Shown: positions 5,498 to 12,624 of the stretch, one piece after another
How positions within the stretch are numbered: position 1 is the stretch's first letter
How the letters are laid out: every line of letters starts with the position of its first letter
Assembly (NCBI GenBank): GCA_900321645.1
Contig: ONWZ01000115.1
Span: 1-13,516 of the forward strand
DNA from: an uncultured Eubacteriales bacterium
GTDB lineage: Bacteria; Bacillota_I; Bacilli_A; RF39; UBA660
DNA length: 13,516 bases
Reading direction: 5' to 3'
Made by a program: the position numbers and the translations under genes
The notes under the pieces: generated by a model
Databases searched by the model: none
What the model was told of the DNA's origin: nothing
The model's input: only the letters and a program-made list of their open reading frames with translations

Positions 5498-7679
5498 ATT
5501 CTTCATCATTATGACTTTCTAATTTAACCAGCACTTCTCTTGGCTTAGAACCATTAGGTGGACCAATGATACCTCTCTCTTCTAATAAATCAACAATTCT
5601 AGCCGCTCTATTATAACCTAATCTAAATTTTCTTTGAATTAACGAAGCACTAATTTTACCAGCTGATACCGCAAAGTCAACAACTTCATTATAGATTGGA
5701 TCATCATAGTCATCACTTGAAGCATAATCATCTCCGCTGCTTGATGAAGAAGTGTCGCTACTACGGTCTACCGTAAGGGTATTATCATAATTAGCTTTTT
5801 GTTGACTTATCGTATAGTTAACTAATTTTTCAATCTCTTCTTCAGAAACGAAAGCGCCTTGTACTCTCATTGGAATTGATTCACCCATTGGCAAGAATAA
5901 CATATCACCTTTACCAAGTAATTTTTCAGCTCCACCCATATCAAGAATTGTTCTTGAATCGATTTGACTAGATACGGCAAAGCTAATTCTAGAAGGAATA
6001 TTAGCTTTAACAACGCCCGTAATAATATCAGTTGATGGTCTTTGGGTAGCTACAATTAAGTGAATACCAGCCGCACGTGCCATTTGTGTAATACGCATAA
6101 TTGAATCTTCTACTTCTTTAGCCGCTACCAGCATCAAATCAGCTAACTCATCGATGATTACCACAATATATGGTAATTTTTGATATTCTGGATGTGTTTC
6201 ACAAAAACTATTATAACCAACAATATTCTTATTTTTCGTGTGTTCTAATAGTTCATAACGTCTTTCCATTTCTAAAACAATGTTCTTTAATGCTATTGAC
6301 GCTTTCTTAGGATCAGTTACAACTGGACTAAGTAAATGTGGTACCCCTTCATACATTGAAAACTCAACTTTCTTAGGATCAACCAAAACTAATTTAACTT
6401 GATCTGGTCTTGCTCTCATTAAGATGGAAGCAATAATACAGTTGATACATACTGATTTACCACTACCGGTAGAACCAGCTACTAGTAAGTGAGGTGTTGC
6501 ATTTATTTCACACCATTTAACTTTACCCATAATATCTTTACCAAGTCCAACAGCAAGTAATGTTTTTTCATTAACTTCCGGCATACTTGTCAATACTTCC
6601 TTAAATGATACCGAAGCATTCACTTTATTAGGAAGTTCAATACCAATTGTATTCTTTCCCGGAATTGGCGCTTGAATTCTAACATCTTTAGCCGCCATTG
6701 CCAAAGCAATTTCTCTTTGAATACCTAGTAGTTTATTTACCTTCGTACCAGCTTTTAAATCCAATTCATATTGCGTTACGGTTGGTCCTATATTAACTTG
6801 CACAATCTTACCAGATATTTCGAATACTTTTAAGACATCCTCCAACTTTTGAATGTTCTCTTTAGCTACTTGTTCATTTTCTTTACTATTAATATTTTTT
6901 ACATTCTTAAGTAAATTGATTGAAGGTAAACGATAATTATTATTGACTTTAACTTCTTCTTTTTCTGGTTCTGGTTCACTATCAGTTTCTTTCTTTATTG
7001 GAATATCGTTATCGACAACTTCTTCTTTCTTATTCGTAAGTTCTTCGATAGAGGAAATAACGATTCTATTGTCGGGAACTTCTTCAGTCTCTTCTTCGTC
7101 TTCTTCCTCATCATCATCTTCTCTTTCTATTTTAGGCAATCTAATTTTCTTAATTGCATTTAGAATTGAAGTATTAAATAATAGAATAATTCCCAATACA
7201 ATCAATGTAATAACAACAATAATAATACCATCAGTTGAAAAAGCCCAATTGAAGACATAAGCTAAAACAGCTCCAGTCATACCACCACCGCAATTCTTAA
7301 TAAAGTCAGCTGATTTAAATGCTTCCATAACATTGTTAAATGTTTCTACAATCATCTTTGTACTGCCATCCTGCTTAACATACTCTAAGTGAAGTAATGT
7401 TAAGATAGCCATCAATATTAAATAAAAGCCAATCGAAGAACGAGATACCATTTTCGGAGATGTCCTTTTAACAATTAAACATATTCCTAATACTAAAAAT
7501 CCAATTAACAATGGAAAATAAGCTATTCCCACAAGAAAAACCGTAAAACTACGGATAAAGTTTCCTGCCCTTCCATAACCTAAAATACCAATAATTGATA
7601 AAAGAATTAATAATACTCCCATTATCTCATTACTATATTCAAATTTATTTTTATCTTTCTTTTGTTTTCTTTTAGCCAT
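5496..7679 (-). CDS. ftsK: DNA translocase FtsK/SpoIIIE
   Basis: This is a membrane-anchored hexameric motor that pumps chromosome DNA through the closing septum. The 727 residues show a basic N-terminus, four TM helices (about 22-45, 49-71, 85-105, 155-178), a very acidic linker (Glu/Asp run near 187-200), and the alpha-beta motor with Walker A GSTGSGKS (402-409) and Walker B VVIIDE (about 506-511). A C-terminal gamma winged-helix (about 663-720: FRLGYNRAARIVDLLEERGI) reads polar DNA signals. The length fits SpoIIIE-type proteins, shorter than E. coli FtsK. The ATG at 7679 has GGAGGT six bases upstream. It is transcribed alone, with its own promoter and terminator. Nothing here separates a vegetative FtsK (SftA-like) from a sporulation SpoIIIE role, though the four TM helices favour the SpoIIIE-like form. 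It ends in TAG. Confidence 0.96.
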   Translation of the reverse strand: MAKRKQKKDKNKFEYSNEIMGVLLILLSIIGILGYGRAGNFIRSFTVFLVGIAYFPLLIGFLVLGICLIVKRTSPKMVSRSSIGFYLILMAILTLLHLEYVKQDGSTKMIVETFNNVMEAFKSADFIKNCGGGMTGAVLAYVFNWAFSTDGIIIVVITLIVLGIILLFNTSILNAIKKIRLPKIEREDDDEEEDEEETEEVPDNRIVISSIEELTNKKEEVVDNDIPIKKETDSEPEPEKEEVKVNNNYRLPSINLLKNVKNINSKENEQVAKENIQKLEDVLKVFEISGKIVQVNIGPTVTQYELDLKAGTKVNKLLGIQREIALAMAAKDVRIQAPIPGKNTIGIELPNKVNASVSFKEVLTSMPEVNEKTLLAVGLGKDIMGKVKWCEINATPHLLVAGSTGSGKSVCINCIIASILMRARPDQVKLVLVDPKKVEFSMYEGVPHLLSPVVTDPKKASIALKNIVLEMERRYELLEHTKNKNIVGYNSFCETHPEYQKLPYIVVIIDELADLMLVAAKEVEDSIMRITQMARAAGIHLIVATQRPSTDIITGVVKANIPSRISFAVSSQIDSRTILDMGGAEKLLGKGDMLFLPMGESIPMRVQGAFVSEEEIEKLVNYTISQQKANYDNTLTVDRSSDTSSSSSGDDYASSDDYDDPIYNEVVDFAVSAGKISASLIQRKFRLGYNRAARIVDLLEERGIIGPPNGSKPREVLVKLESHNDEE

Positions 7680-7703
7680 CTTGATACCTCCACATATACT
7701 AAA

Positions 7704-7732
7704 ATTATACCATTTTAGCCACTAAAAGTAAA
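7704..7732 (-). promoter_or_regulatory. Promoter of ftsK
   Basis: Minus strand: -35 TTTACT (7732-7727), 17-base spacer, extended -10 TGG-TATAAT (TATAAT at 7709-7704). The predicted start near 7697 gives a leader of about 18 bases containing GGAGGT. The -35 lies within a few bases of the T-tract of the preceding terminator, so the two units are packed back to back. Confidence 0.78.
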
Positions 7733-7755
7733 TAGAAAAAGCGTTTAAAAACGCT
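7733..7755 (-). terminator. Intrinsic terminator of the asnB unit
   Basis: Minus strand: AGCGTTT (7755-7749), 2-base loop, AAACGCT (7746-7740), then TTTTCTA. The tight 7-bp stem could open to a 4-6 base loop. It lies 9 bases past the stop of the small gene after asnB and closes that transcript. Confidence 0.85.
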
Positions 7756-7763
7756 CATTTAAC

Positions 7764-8327
7764 TTAATAGCCTCTACCACTAGATTTTTCGTATCCAGTC
7801 TCTTTCAGTTTTGCAATTTCAGCTTGTAATCTAATAATTTCTTGTGACATATCATACATTGACATACCACGAGCATACATTTTACTTTCTTTTAAACTTT
7901 TAAAATTATTAGCCTTTACCGAAGTAACTATCGAAGAAACTCTTTCAGATTTAGGTTCTATATCGCGAAGTGATGAATGATACACTGGAAAGCCAGCTTC
8001 TTTCAATATTGTTAATGGCGATTTACCATCGCTTAATTCTTTTCTTATTCTTGAAGAATTTAATAATCGTTCAATTTTTCCACAAAGAATATTTTTTTCC
8101 TGATTAGCATAATTAACATAGCTACCATCTTTATAAAAATCTTGTGCTACTTCTCTCACATCAATATTGCCATTCAACCCGTCGTATGAATCAACTATCC
8201 TAGTAATTAGAAAATCAAAGTCATTACATCCAATTACATCGATATATTCACCATTATAAGGTGAAATTCTTGAAAATGAAGCATTTAATTTTTTATCATC
8301 ATTAAATCCAAAATCAATTTTTTTCAT
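7764..8327 (-). CDS. Uncharacterised soluble protein, cotranscribed with asnB
   Basis: I do not recognise this 187-residue protein. No signal peptide or TM helix is visible. The N-terminal half (DFGFNDDKKLNASF, YIDVIGCNDFDFLITRIVDSY) looks like a small folded domain, the middle is basic and charged (KIERLLNSSRIRKEL), and the C-terminus carries a short amphipathic, coiled-coil-like helix (QEIIRLQAEIAKLKE) before a Gly/Ser tail. No catalytic or metal motif stands out. The chosen start is ATG 8327, with a weak GAGTGG ribosome site; the GTG at 8336 is a poorer alternative. It begins 14 bases after asnB with no promoter between, so it is probably expressed with asparagine synthetase and may act with it, but that is only positional inference. 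Codon use is like its neighbours. Confidence 0.8.
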   Translation of the reverse strand: MKKIDFGFNDDKKLNASFSRISPYNGEYIDVIGCNDFDFLITRIVDSYDGLNGNIDVREVAQDFYKDGSYVNYANQEKNILCGKIERLLNSSRIRKELSDGKSPLTILKEAGFPVYHSSLRDIEPKSERVSSIVTSVKANNFKSLKESKMYARGMSMYDMSQEIIRLQAEIAKLKETGYEKSSGRGY

Positions 8328-8341
8328 ATATACCACTCTTA

Positions 8342-10159
8342 TTATCTTTTAACAAAATATTCTTGATACCACACTAAGAATGAATAAATTGTCCAAATCT
8401 TTCTACTATTATCTCTTTTACCATTCTTATGATCATCAAGCAATTTATTAATTTTATCTACTTTGAAGAATTCCGAAGCTTCACTAAATAATTTATGTAT
8501 CTCATTATAAGTTTCATCTTCTTTAATCCATTCTCTCATTGGAACTGGAAAGCCTAATTTCTTTTTGTTAGCCCATTTTGGATCCAATGACTCCTTGCAT
8601 ACTTGTCTAAAAGCATATTTTGTTTCATTGCCAACAATCTTATACTCAGCAGGAATATTAATAACATTTGATATTAATACTCGATCTAAGAATGGTACTC
8701 TTACTTCTAATGAATTAGCCATACTCATCTTATCTGCTTTTAATAAGATATCGCCAATTAACCAAAAATTAAAATCAATATATTGCATTTTAGCAACATC
8801 ATCATACCCTTTTATCTTGTCATAATATGGTTTAGTTAATTCTTTAAAAGTATGCTTATCTTGATAACTCAATATCTTTTCTGTATCACTTGGTTCAAAG
8901 ATAAAAGCATTTCCAACATATCTGTCTTCTAATTTTTTACTTCTTCTTACCAAAAAATTAAATCCTGTATGATTCCTAAATGGATAAGCTAATATACCAA
9001 TAAATCTTCTAATTGGATAAGGAATTTTATTATACCAACTAACTGAATATGGTTCATGGTAAATATTATATCCTCCAAATATTTCATCTGCTCCTTCACC
9101 CGATAAAGCTACCTTAACATGCTTACTAGCCGTATTGGCGACAAAGTATAAAGCAGCTGCCGAAGGATCTGCCAAAGGTTCATCCATATAGTATTGAATA
9201 TTAGGAAAATTATCAAAATATTCTTTTTTACTAATTTTCTTGCTGATATTTTTAACACCAATTTTTTCACTTAATTCTTTTGCATAATCAACTTCACTAT
9301 ATTTTTTATTATCGTAACCAACCGTAAAAGTCTTATCGACATTACTTAACGTAGCTACGATTGATGAATCAACCCCACTAGATAAGAAACTACCAACTTC
9401 AACATCACTAACTTTATGATATTTAATTGATTCATTAAGTTCTTTTCTAATAATGTCTTTCCATTCTTCTAAAGATTTACTATGATCACTTTCTATTTTA
9501 ATTTCATAATATTTCTTTATTTCTAATTCACCATCATGATATTTAAAATAATGACCTGGTCTTAATTTATAAACATTCTTAAAGAATGAATCTTCACCCA
9601 CACTGTATTGGAATGTTAAATATTGTTTTAACATATCTCTATTTAATTCTTTTTTAAAATTAGGATGCCCTAAAAATGATTTAATCTCCGAACCAAACAT
9701 AAATTCATCATCTGTTAAATAATAATATACTGGTTTAATACCAAAGAAATCCCTTGCTCCAAATAAAGTCTTTTCTTTAATATCATAAATAATGAAAGCA
9801 AACATACCTCTAAGTTTATTTAAAATCTTATCTCCATATTCTTCATACCCATGTAAGATTACTTCTGTATCAGCATCTGTCTTAAATTTATGTTTTTTAG
9901 CCAATAAATCTTTTTTTATTTCTTGATAATTATATATTTCGCCATTAAAAATAATTGCTTTGCTATTATCCTCATTATAAATTGGTTGGCTACCACCCTC
10001 TAAGTCAATAATTGATAGTCTTCGAAAACCTAATGCACAATCATCATCAACATAATAACCATCACTATCAGGTCCCCTATGTTTAATAATATCAGCCATA
10101 TCTTTAATTATTTTTTTCTTATTTGGTGCTTTATCGACAAAACCTACAAATCCACACAT
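8342..10159 (-). CDS. asnB: Asparagine synthetase, glutamine-hydrolysing
   Basis: This cytoplasmic enzyme makes asparagine from aspartate, ATP and glutamine. Residues 1 to about 215 are the class II glutaminase: nucleophile Cys2 (MCGFVGF), KHRGPD (26-31), NGEIYNY (72-78) and RDFFGIKP. Residues from about 235 on are the synthetase domain, with the PP-loop SGVDSS (261-266) that binds ATP, the DEPLADPSA stretch and GEGADEIFGGY. The 605-aa length is normal. ATG 10159 has GAGGT eight bases upstream; Cys must follow the initiator Met, which fixes the start. It heads a two-gene unit with its own promoter and is cut off from the upstream regulator by a terminator. Some AsnB-type proteins amidate other substrates, such as cell-wall peptides, but nothing here suggests that. 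It ends in TAA. Confidence 0.96.
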   Translation of the reverse strand: MCGFVGFVDKAPNKKKIIKDMADIIKHRGPDSDGYYVDDDCALGFRRLSIIDLEGGSQPIYNEDNSKAIIFNGEIYNYQEIKKDLLAKKHKFKTDADTEVILHGYEEYGDKILNKLRGMFAFIIYDIKEKTLFGARDFFGIKPVYYYLTDDEFMFGSEIKSFLGHPNFKKELNRDMLKQYLTFQYSVGEDSFFKNVYKLRPGHYFKYHDGELEIKKYYEIKIESDHSKSLEEWKDIIRKELNESIKYHKVSDVEVGSFLSSGVDSSIVATLSNVDKTFTVGYDNKKYSEVDYAKELSEKIGVKNISKKISKKEYFDNFPNIQYYMDEPLADPSAAALYFVANTASKHVKVALSGEGADEIFGGYNIYHEPYSVSWYNKIPYPIRRFIGILAYPFRNHTGFNFLVRRSKKLEDRYVGNAFIFEPSDTEKILSYQDKHTFKELTKPYYDKIKGYDDVAKMQYIDFNFWLIGDILLKADKMSMANSLEVRVPFLDRVLISNVINIPAEYKIVGNETKYAFRQVCKESLDPKWANKKKLGFPVPMREWIKEDETYNEIHKLFSEASEFFKVDKINKLLDDHKNGKRDNSRKIWTIYSFLVWYQEYFVKR

Positions 10160-10183
10160 TAATATCTACCTCACATTAACATA

Positions 10184-10212
10184 ATTATAACAAATATCAT
10201 GTCAAAATACAA
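10184..10212 (-). promoter_or_regulatory. Promoter of asnB
   Basis: Minus strand: extended -10 TGT-TATAAT (TATAAT at 10189-10184), 17-base spacer and a partial -35 TTGTAT (10212-10207). The predicted start near 10177 gives a leader of about 18 bases. A consensus TTGACA (10205-10200) lies only 10 bases before this -10; it could instead pair with TATGTT at 16 bases. No riboswitch or T-box leader fits in the space, so control by charged tRNA-Asn through a T-box is unlikely. Confidence 0.65.
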
Positions 10213-10256
10213 ATAATACATACTAAGTTTACACCTATATTATTATCATAAATTTT

Positions 10257-10281
10257 AAAAAAATGTTAGTCCCCTAACATT
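10257..10281 (-). terminator. Intrinsic terminator of the LytTR regulator gene
   Basis: Minus strand: AATGTTAG (10281-10274), loop GGGA, CTAACATT (10269-10262), running into seven T residues (10263-10257). The last four sense codons and the stop TAA (10268-10266) all lie in the hairpin. Confidence 0.88.
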
Positions 10282-10976
10282 ATCTTTCTAATTTCTCTTT
10301 TTGCTTTTTCAGTTAATAAAGAAGTGTGTTCCTTATTATCAAAATAAATACGATTATTAACACAATCTAGCATTTTAATATTATTTATATTAACAATACA
10401 AGATTGATGTGTCCTAACAAAACAAACATTTAAATCATCAAGCAACTTATTTATTGAACTAACAATATAATACTCATTATCACTTGTATGAATAATACAT
10501 CTTTTAATATTTGTTTCTTTTTCAATATAATTAATATCTTTATACGGTATTCGATATATCGTATGGTTATATTTAAATAAAAAAACTTCTTCATTCAATA
10601 ACAATTTACTGGCATCAATAATGGTCTTTAATAATCGATTAGCATAATAATTATTCTTACATATATAATCAAATATTAATAATCGATTATTAAAAATTTT
10701 ATTATAATACCTTGTACTTTTCGCCGTCAGAATAATAATATCATTAAAATGTTTTTTTCTAATTTCCTTTGCCAAATTAAAACCATTATCGTTTTCTGTT
10801 TCTAAATTAATAATATATATCTTTTGCTTATTGGTATTAATTATACTAGTTAATTGATCATCCCATTTATCAAATGATTTAAATTTATATGATATATCGC
10901 CCAAACCTAAACTGACTATTTCTCGATTTTCTTTGATTGATACTTCATCATCTCCGTAGACTATCACATCAAGCAT
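10266..10976 (-). CDS. AgrA-like LytTR response regulator lacking the phosphoacceptor Asp
   Basis: This is a 236-residue protein with a receiver-like domain (1 to about 125) and a C-terminal LytTR DNA-binding domain (about 135-232; FVRTHQSCIVNINNI is the typical core). Overall it resembles AgrA: the acidic pocket GDDE (8-11) and the conserved Lys (DYICKN) remain. At the site of phosphorylation, however, the strand reads IINLE where AgrA has FLDIQ, so Asp is replaced by Asn57. It is therefore probably not switched by ordinary aspartyl phosphorylation. No sensor kinase or signal-peptide gene is near. The start is ATG 10976 with GGAGG seven bases before; the TTG 15 bases upstream precedes that site. 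It is a single-gene unit with its own promoter and terminator. Targets are unknown. It ends in TAA. Confidence 0.9.
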   Translation of the reverse strand: MLDVIVYGDDEVSIKENREIVSLGLGDISYKFKSFDKWDDQLTSIINTNKQKIYIINLETENDNGFNLAKEIRKKHFNDIIILTAKSTRYYNKIFNNRLLIFDYICKNNYYANRLLKTIIDASKLLLNEEVFLFKYNHTIYRIPYKDINYIEKETNIKRCIIHTSDNEYYIVSSINKLLDDLNVCFVRTHQSCIVNINNIKMLDCVNNRIYFDNKEHTSLLTEKAKREIRKIMLGD

Positions 10977-10997
10977 AGTATCCCTCCGCAAATAAGA

Positions 10998-11025
10998 ATT
11001 ATAATCATTATTTATAAAAATACAA
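10998..11025 (-). promoter_or_regulatory. Promoter of the LytTR regulator gene
   Basis: Minus strand: -10 TATAAT (11003-10998), 16-base spacer, -35 TTGTAT (11025-11020). A TG lies four rather than three bases before the -10, so it is not a true extended -10. The -35 overlaps a small inverted repeat ACAA-n5-TTGT (11022-11034). Confidence 0.55.
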
Positions 11026-11046
11026 CCATATTGTCATAAAGTTTAC

Positions 11047-11084
11047 AAAAAAACTTTAGAGTTACTCACTAACTAACTCTAAAG
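11047..11084 (-). terminator. Strong intrinsic terminator of the S41 protease gene
   Basis: Minus strand: CTTTAGAGTTA (11084-11074), 9-base loop, TAACTCTAAAG (11064-11054), then seven T residues (11053-11047). The 11-bp perfect stem is the strongest terminator in the window. The last codons of the gene form the 5' arm and loop, and the stop TAA (11064-11062) starts the 3' arm. Confidence 0.93.
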
Positions 11085-12483
11085 CTTTTTGTAATTGATT
11101 ATCAGTTTCAGTGCTTGGATTATCAAAATATTCTTGATCTAATTCTATTTTATCGGTCGGATCAATACCTTTTTCATTAATCCAATTACCATTTGGCGTC
11201 AACCAATTTTCAACCGTATATTTAATCATACTTCCATCAGGCAATTTCTTAACTTGTTGAACTGTCCCTTTGCCAAATGTCTTAGTACCTACAACATATC
11301 CATTATCATAGCTTTCTTTAACAACAGCCGCTAATATTTCTGAAGCCGAAGCACTGCCGTTATTAGTTATAACAGCAATTGGATATTCACGTTTTTCAAC
11401 TGTTTTATCTTTTGTTATTTTCTTTTTATTACCGCTTTGGATTTGATAAATAGCTTTACCTCTAGGTAATAATAAACTTGCAATATCCGTAACACTAGCT
11501 AAGTATCCACCATTGTTATCTCTAACATCGATGACTAAAGCATCAATTTCTTCTTTTTCTAATGCTTCCAATTTATTCTTAAATTGTTTAGCCGTAACAG
11601 CAGAGAATATTGAAATATTAAGATATCCGATTTTCTTATCATTTTTTTCAAATATCTCTGAAGAAACAGTTGGTGTTTCTACTTTTCCTCTCGATAATGT
11701 AAATGTCTTTTCTTCATCATCACGTTTAACAACGATTTCTATTTCTCCAGTAGCTTCATATCGAATATAATTAGCAATCTTTTCTGTTCCCAATTCTAAG
11801 GCATTTTTATCGTCAACACTTACCATAATATCATTAGGTTTAAGTCCGGCTTTATCGGCTGGCGAATTAGGGTAAACATCAATAACTACTACCGCTTCCT
11901 CAGTTTGTGATATCGTGCAACCAATTCCCTCGTATGTTCCATTTACTAGTTGATTAAATTCATCAGTTTGCTCTACATCATTATAATTGGTATAAGCATC
12001 TCCAACACTCTTAACCATGCCATTAATAGCAGCTTCAATTAGTTTATCTTCATCGACATTACCATTATAATTACTTGTTATAACGTCATAAACATCATAG
12101 AACTTATCAAATTTCTTTGACATTTTAAAATAATTTCTGCCTCCAGATAGAATAACAAAAACGCAAAAGCAAGCAAAAGCGCCCAAAAGCAGTGACACTA
12201 TTGTGACACTCATCACTTCTGAAAAAGAATAAGTATCTTTTTCATCACTGAAAAGAAAACAAACTTTACCTAAAGCTTTACCAAATTTTGTTTTCTTAAA
12301 TTGCTTAAATCTTTTCTTCTTAATACTAGCCCTTTCAGATTTTATTTTTTTCTTTTGCTCTTCAATAATTTTTTTAGCCTCTAAAATATTCTCTTTATTT
12401 TTTTCATATAGTTTTTCAGTTGTCTTTTGTTCTTTTTGTTCATTAACCTTATTAACTACTTTTTTCTTTACTTGTTTTTTCAT
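11062..12483 (-). CDS. S41 carboxy-terminal processing protease (CtpA/CtpB type)
   Basis: This is a membrane-anchored serine protease with a Ser-Lys dyad, acting outside the membrane on proteins with exposed C-termini. In order: a very basic, Lys/Glu-rich cytoplasmic N-terminus of about 95 residues with coiled-coil character, one TM helix (about 97-121), a cap segment (KFYDVYDVITSNY), a PDZ domain (about 185-265, YEGIGCTI, GLKPNDIM), and the peptidase core with NNGSASASE (catalytic Ser about 379) and TFGKGTVQQ (Lys405). It lacks the C-terminal peptidoglycan-binding region seen in some relatives, and the N-terminal extension is unusually long. ATG 12483 has AGGAG six bases upstream. It is a single-gene unit, divergent from the hydrolase gene. 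In B. subtilis ctpB follows ftsEX; here it lies upstream of prfB-ftsEX. It ends in TAA. Confidence 0.94.
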   Translation of the reverse strand: MKKQVKKKVVNKVNEQKEQKTTEKLYEKNKENILEAKKIIEEQKKKIKSERASIKKKRFKQFKKTKFGKALGKVCFLFSDEKDTYSFSEVMSVTIVSLLLGAFACFCVFVILSGGRNYFKMSKKFDKFYDVYDVITSNYNGNVDEDKLIEAAINGMVKSVGDAYTNYNDVEQTDEFNQLVNGTYEGIGCTISQTEEAVVVIDVYPNSPADKAGLKPNDIMVSVDDKNALELGTEKIANYIRYEATGEIEIVVKRDDEEKTFTLSRGKVETPTVSSEIFEKNDKKIGYLNISIFSAVTAKQFKNKLEALEKEEIDALVIDVRDNNGGYLASVTDIASLLLPRGKAIYQIQSGNKKKITKDKTVEKREYPIAVITNNGSASASEILAAVVKESYDNGYVVGTKTFGKGTVQQVKKLPDGSMIKYTVENWLTPNGNWINEKGIDPTDKIELDQEYFDNPSTETDNQLQKALELVSE

Positions 12484-12500
12484 ATTAATCTCCTAATTTT

Positions 12501-12529
12501 AGTCTAGCACACAAAAATCTATTAAACAA
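12501..12529 (-). promoter_or_regulatory. Promoter of the S41 protease gene
   Basis: Minus strand: -35 TTGTTT (12529-12524), 17-base spacer, extended -10 TGC-TAGACT (TAGACT at 12506-12501). The boxes are moderate, helped by the TG. The leader is about 10 bases and holds AGGAG. It is divergent from the hydrolase promoters in the same spacer. Confidence 0.6.
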
Positions 12530-12544
12530 TTAAATAGCTTTTCT

Positions 12545-12573
12545 TTGACATTATTTTTACATAAAAATATATA
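12545..12573 (+). promoter_or_regulatory. Possible distal promoter of the hydrolase gene
   Basis: A perfect -35 TTGACA (12545-12550), a 17-base spacer and TATATA (12568-12573). It would start transcription near 12580, just upstream of the proximal promoter. Chance is possible in such AT-rich DNA, but the exact -35 is the only consensus one at proper spacing in the window. Confidence 0.45.
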
Positions 12574-12578
12574 GAAAA

Positions 12579-12607
12579 TTTACAATTAATATAAAGAATG
12601 ATATAAT
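12579..12607 (+). promoter_or_regulatory. Main promoter of the hydrolase gene
   Basis: -35 TTTACA (12579-12584), 17-base spacer, extended -10 TGA-TATAAT (TATAAT at 12602-12607). The predicted start is near 12614, at or just before AGGTGAT, so the mRNA leader would be only about 10 bases. Confidence 0.75.
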
Positions 12608-12624
12608 TTTATTAGGTGATAAAA

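Noticed and set aside
7090..7125. CTTCTTC-like microsatellite in ftsK
   Set aside because: It simply encodes the acidic GAA/GAT linker; irregular and not a tandem repeat of exact units.
6943..7260. Plus-strand open frame rich in serine inside ftsK
   Set aside because: It is the antisense of the Glu/Asp linker codons of ftsK; no ribosome site, and the minus-strand gene is certain.
5450..7679. UGA read as tryptophan (mycoplasma code)
   Set aside because: All genes stay open without UGA readthrough, RF2 is present with its UGA switch, and the tRNA-Trp anticodon is CCA.
10184..10205. TTGACA plus TATAAT as a standard asnB promoter
   Set aside because: The spacer is only 10 bases, too short for one sigma-A promoter; the extended -10 reading was preferred.
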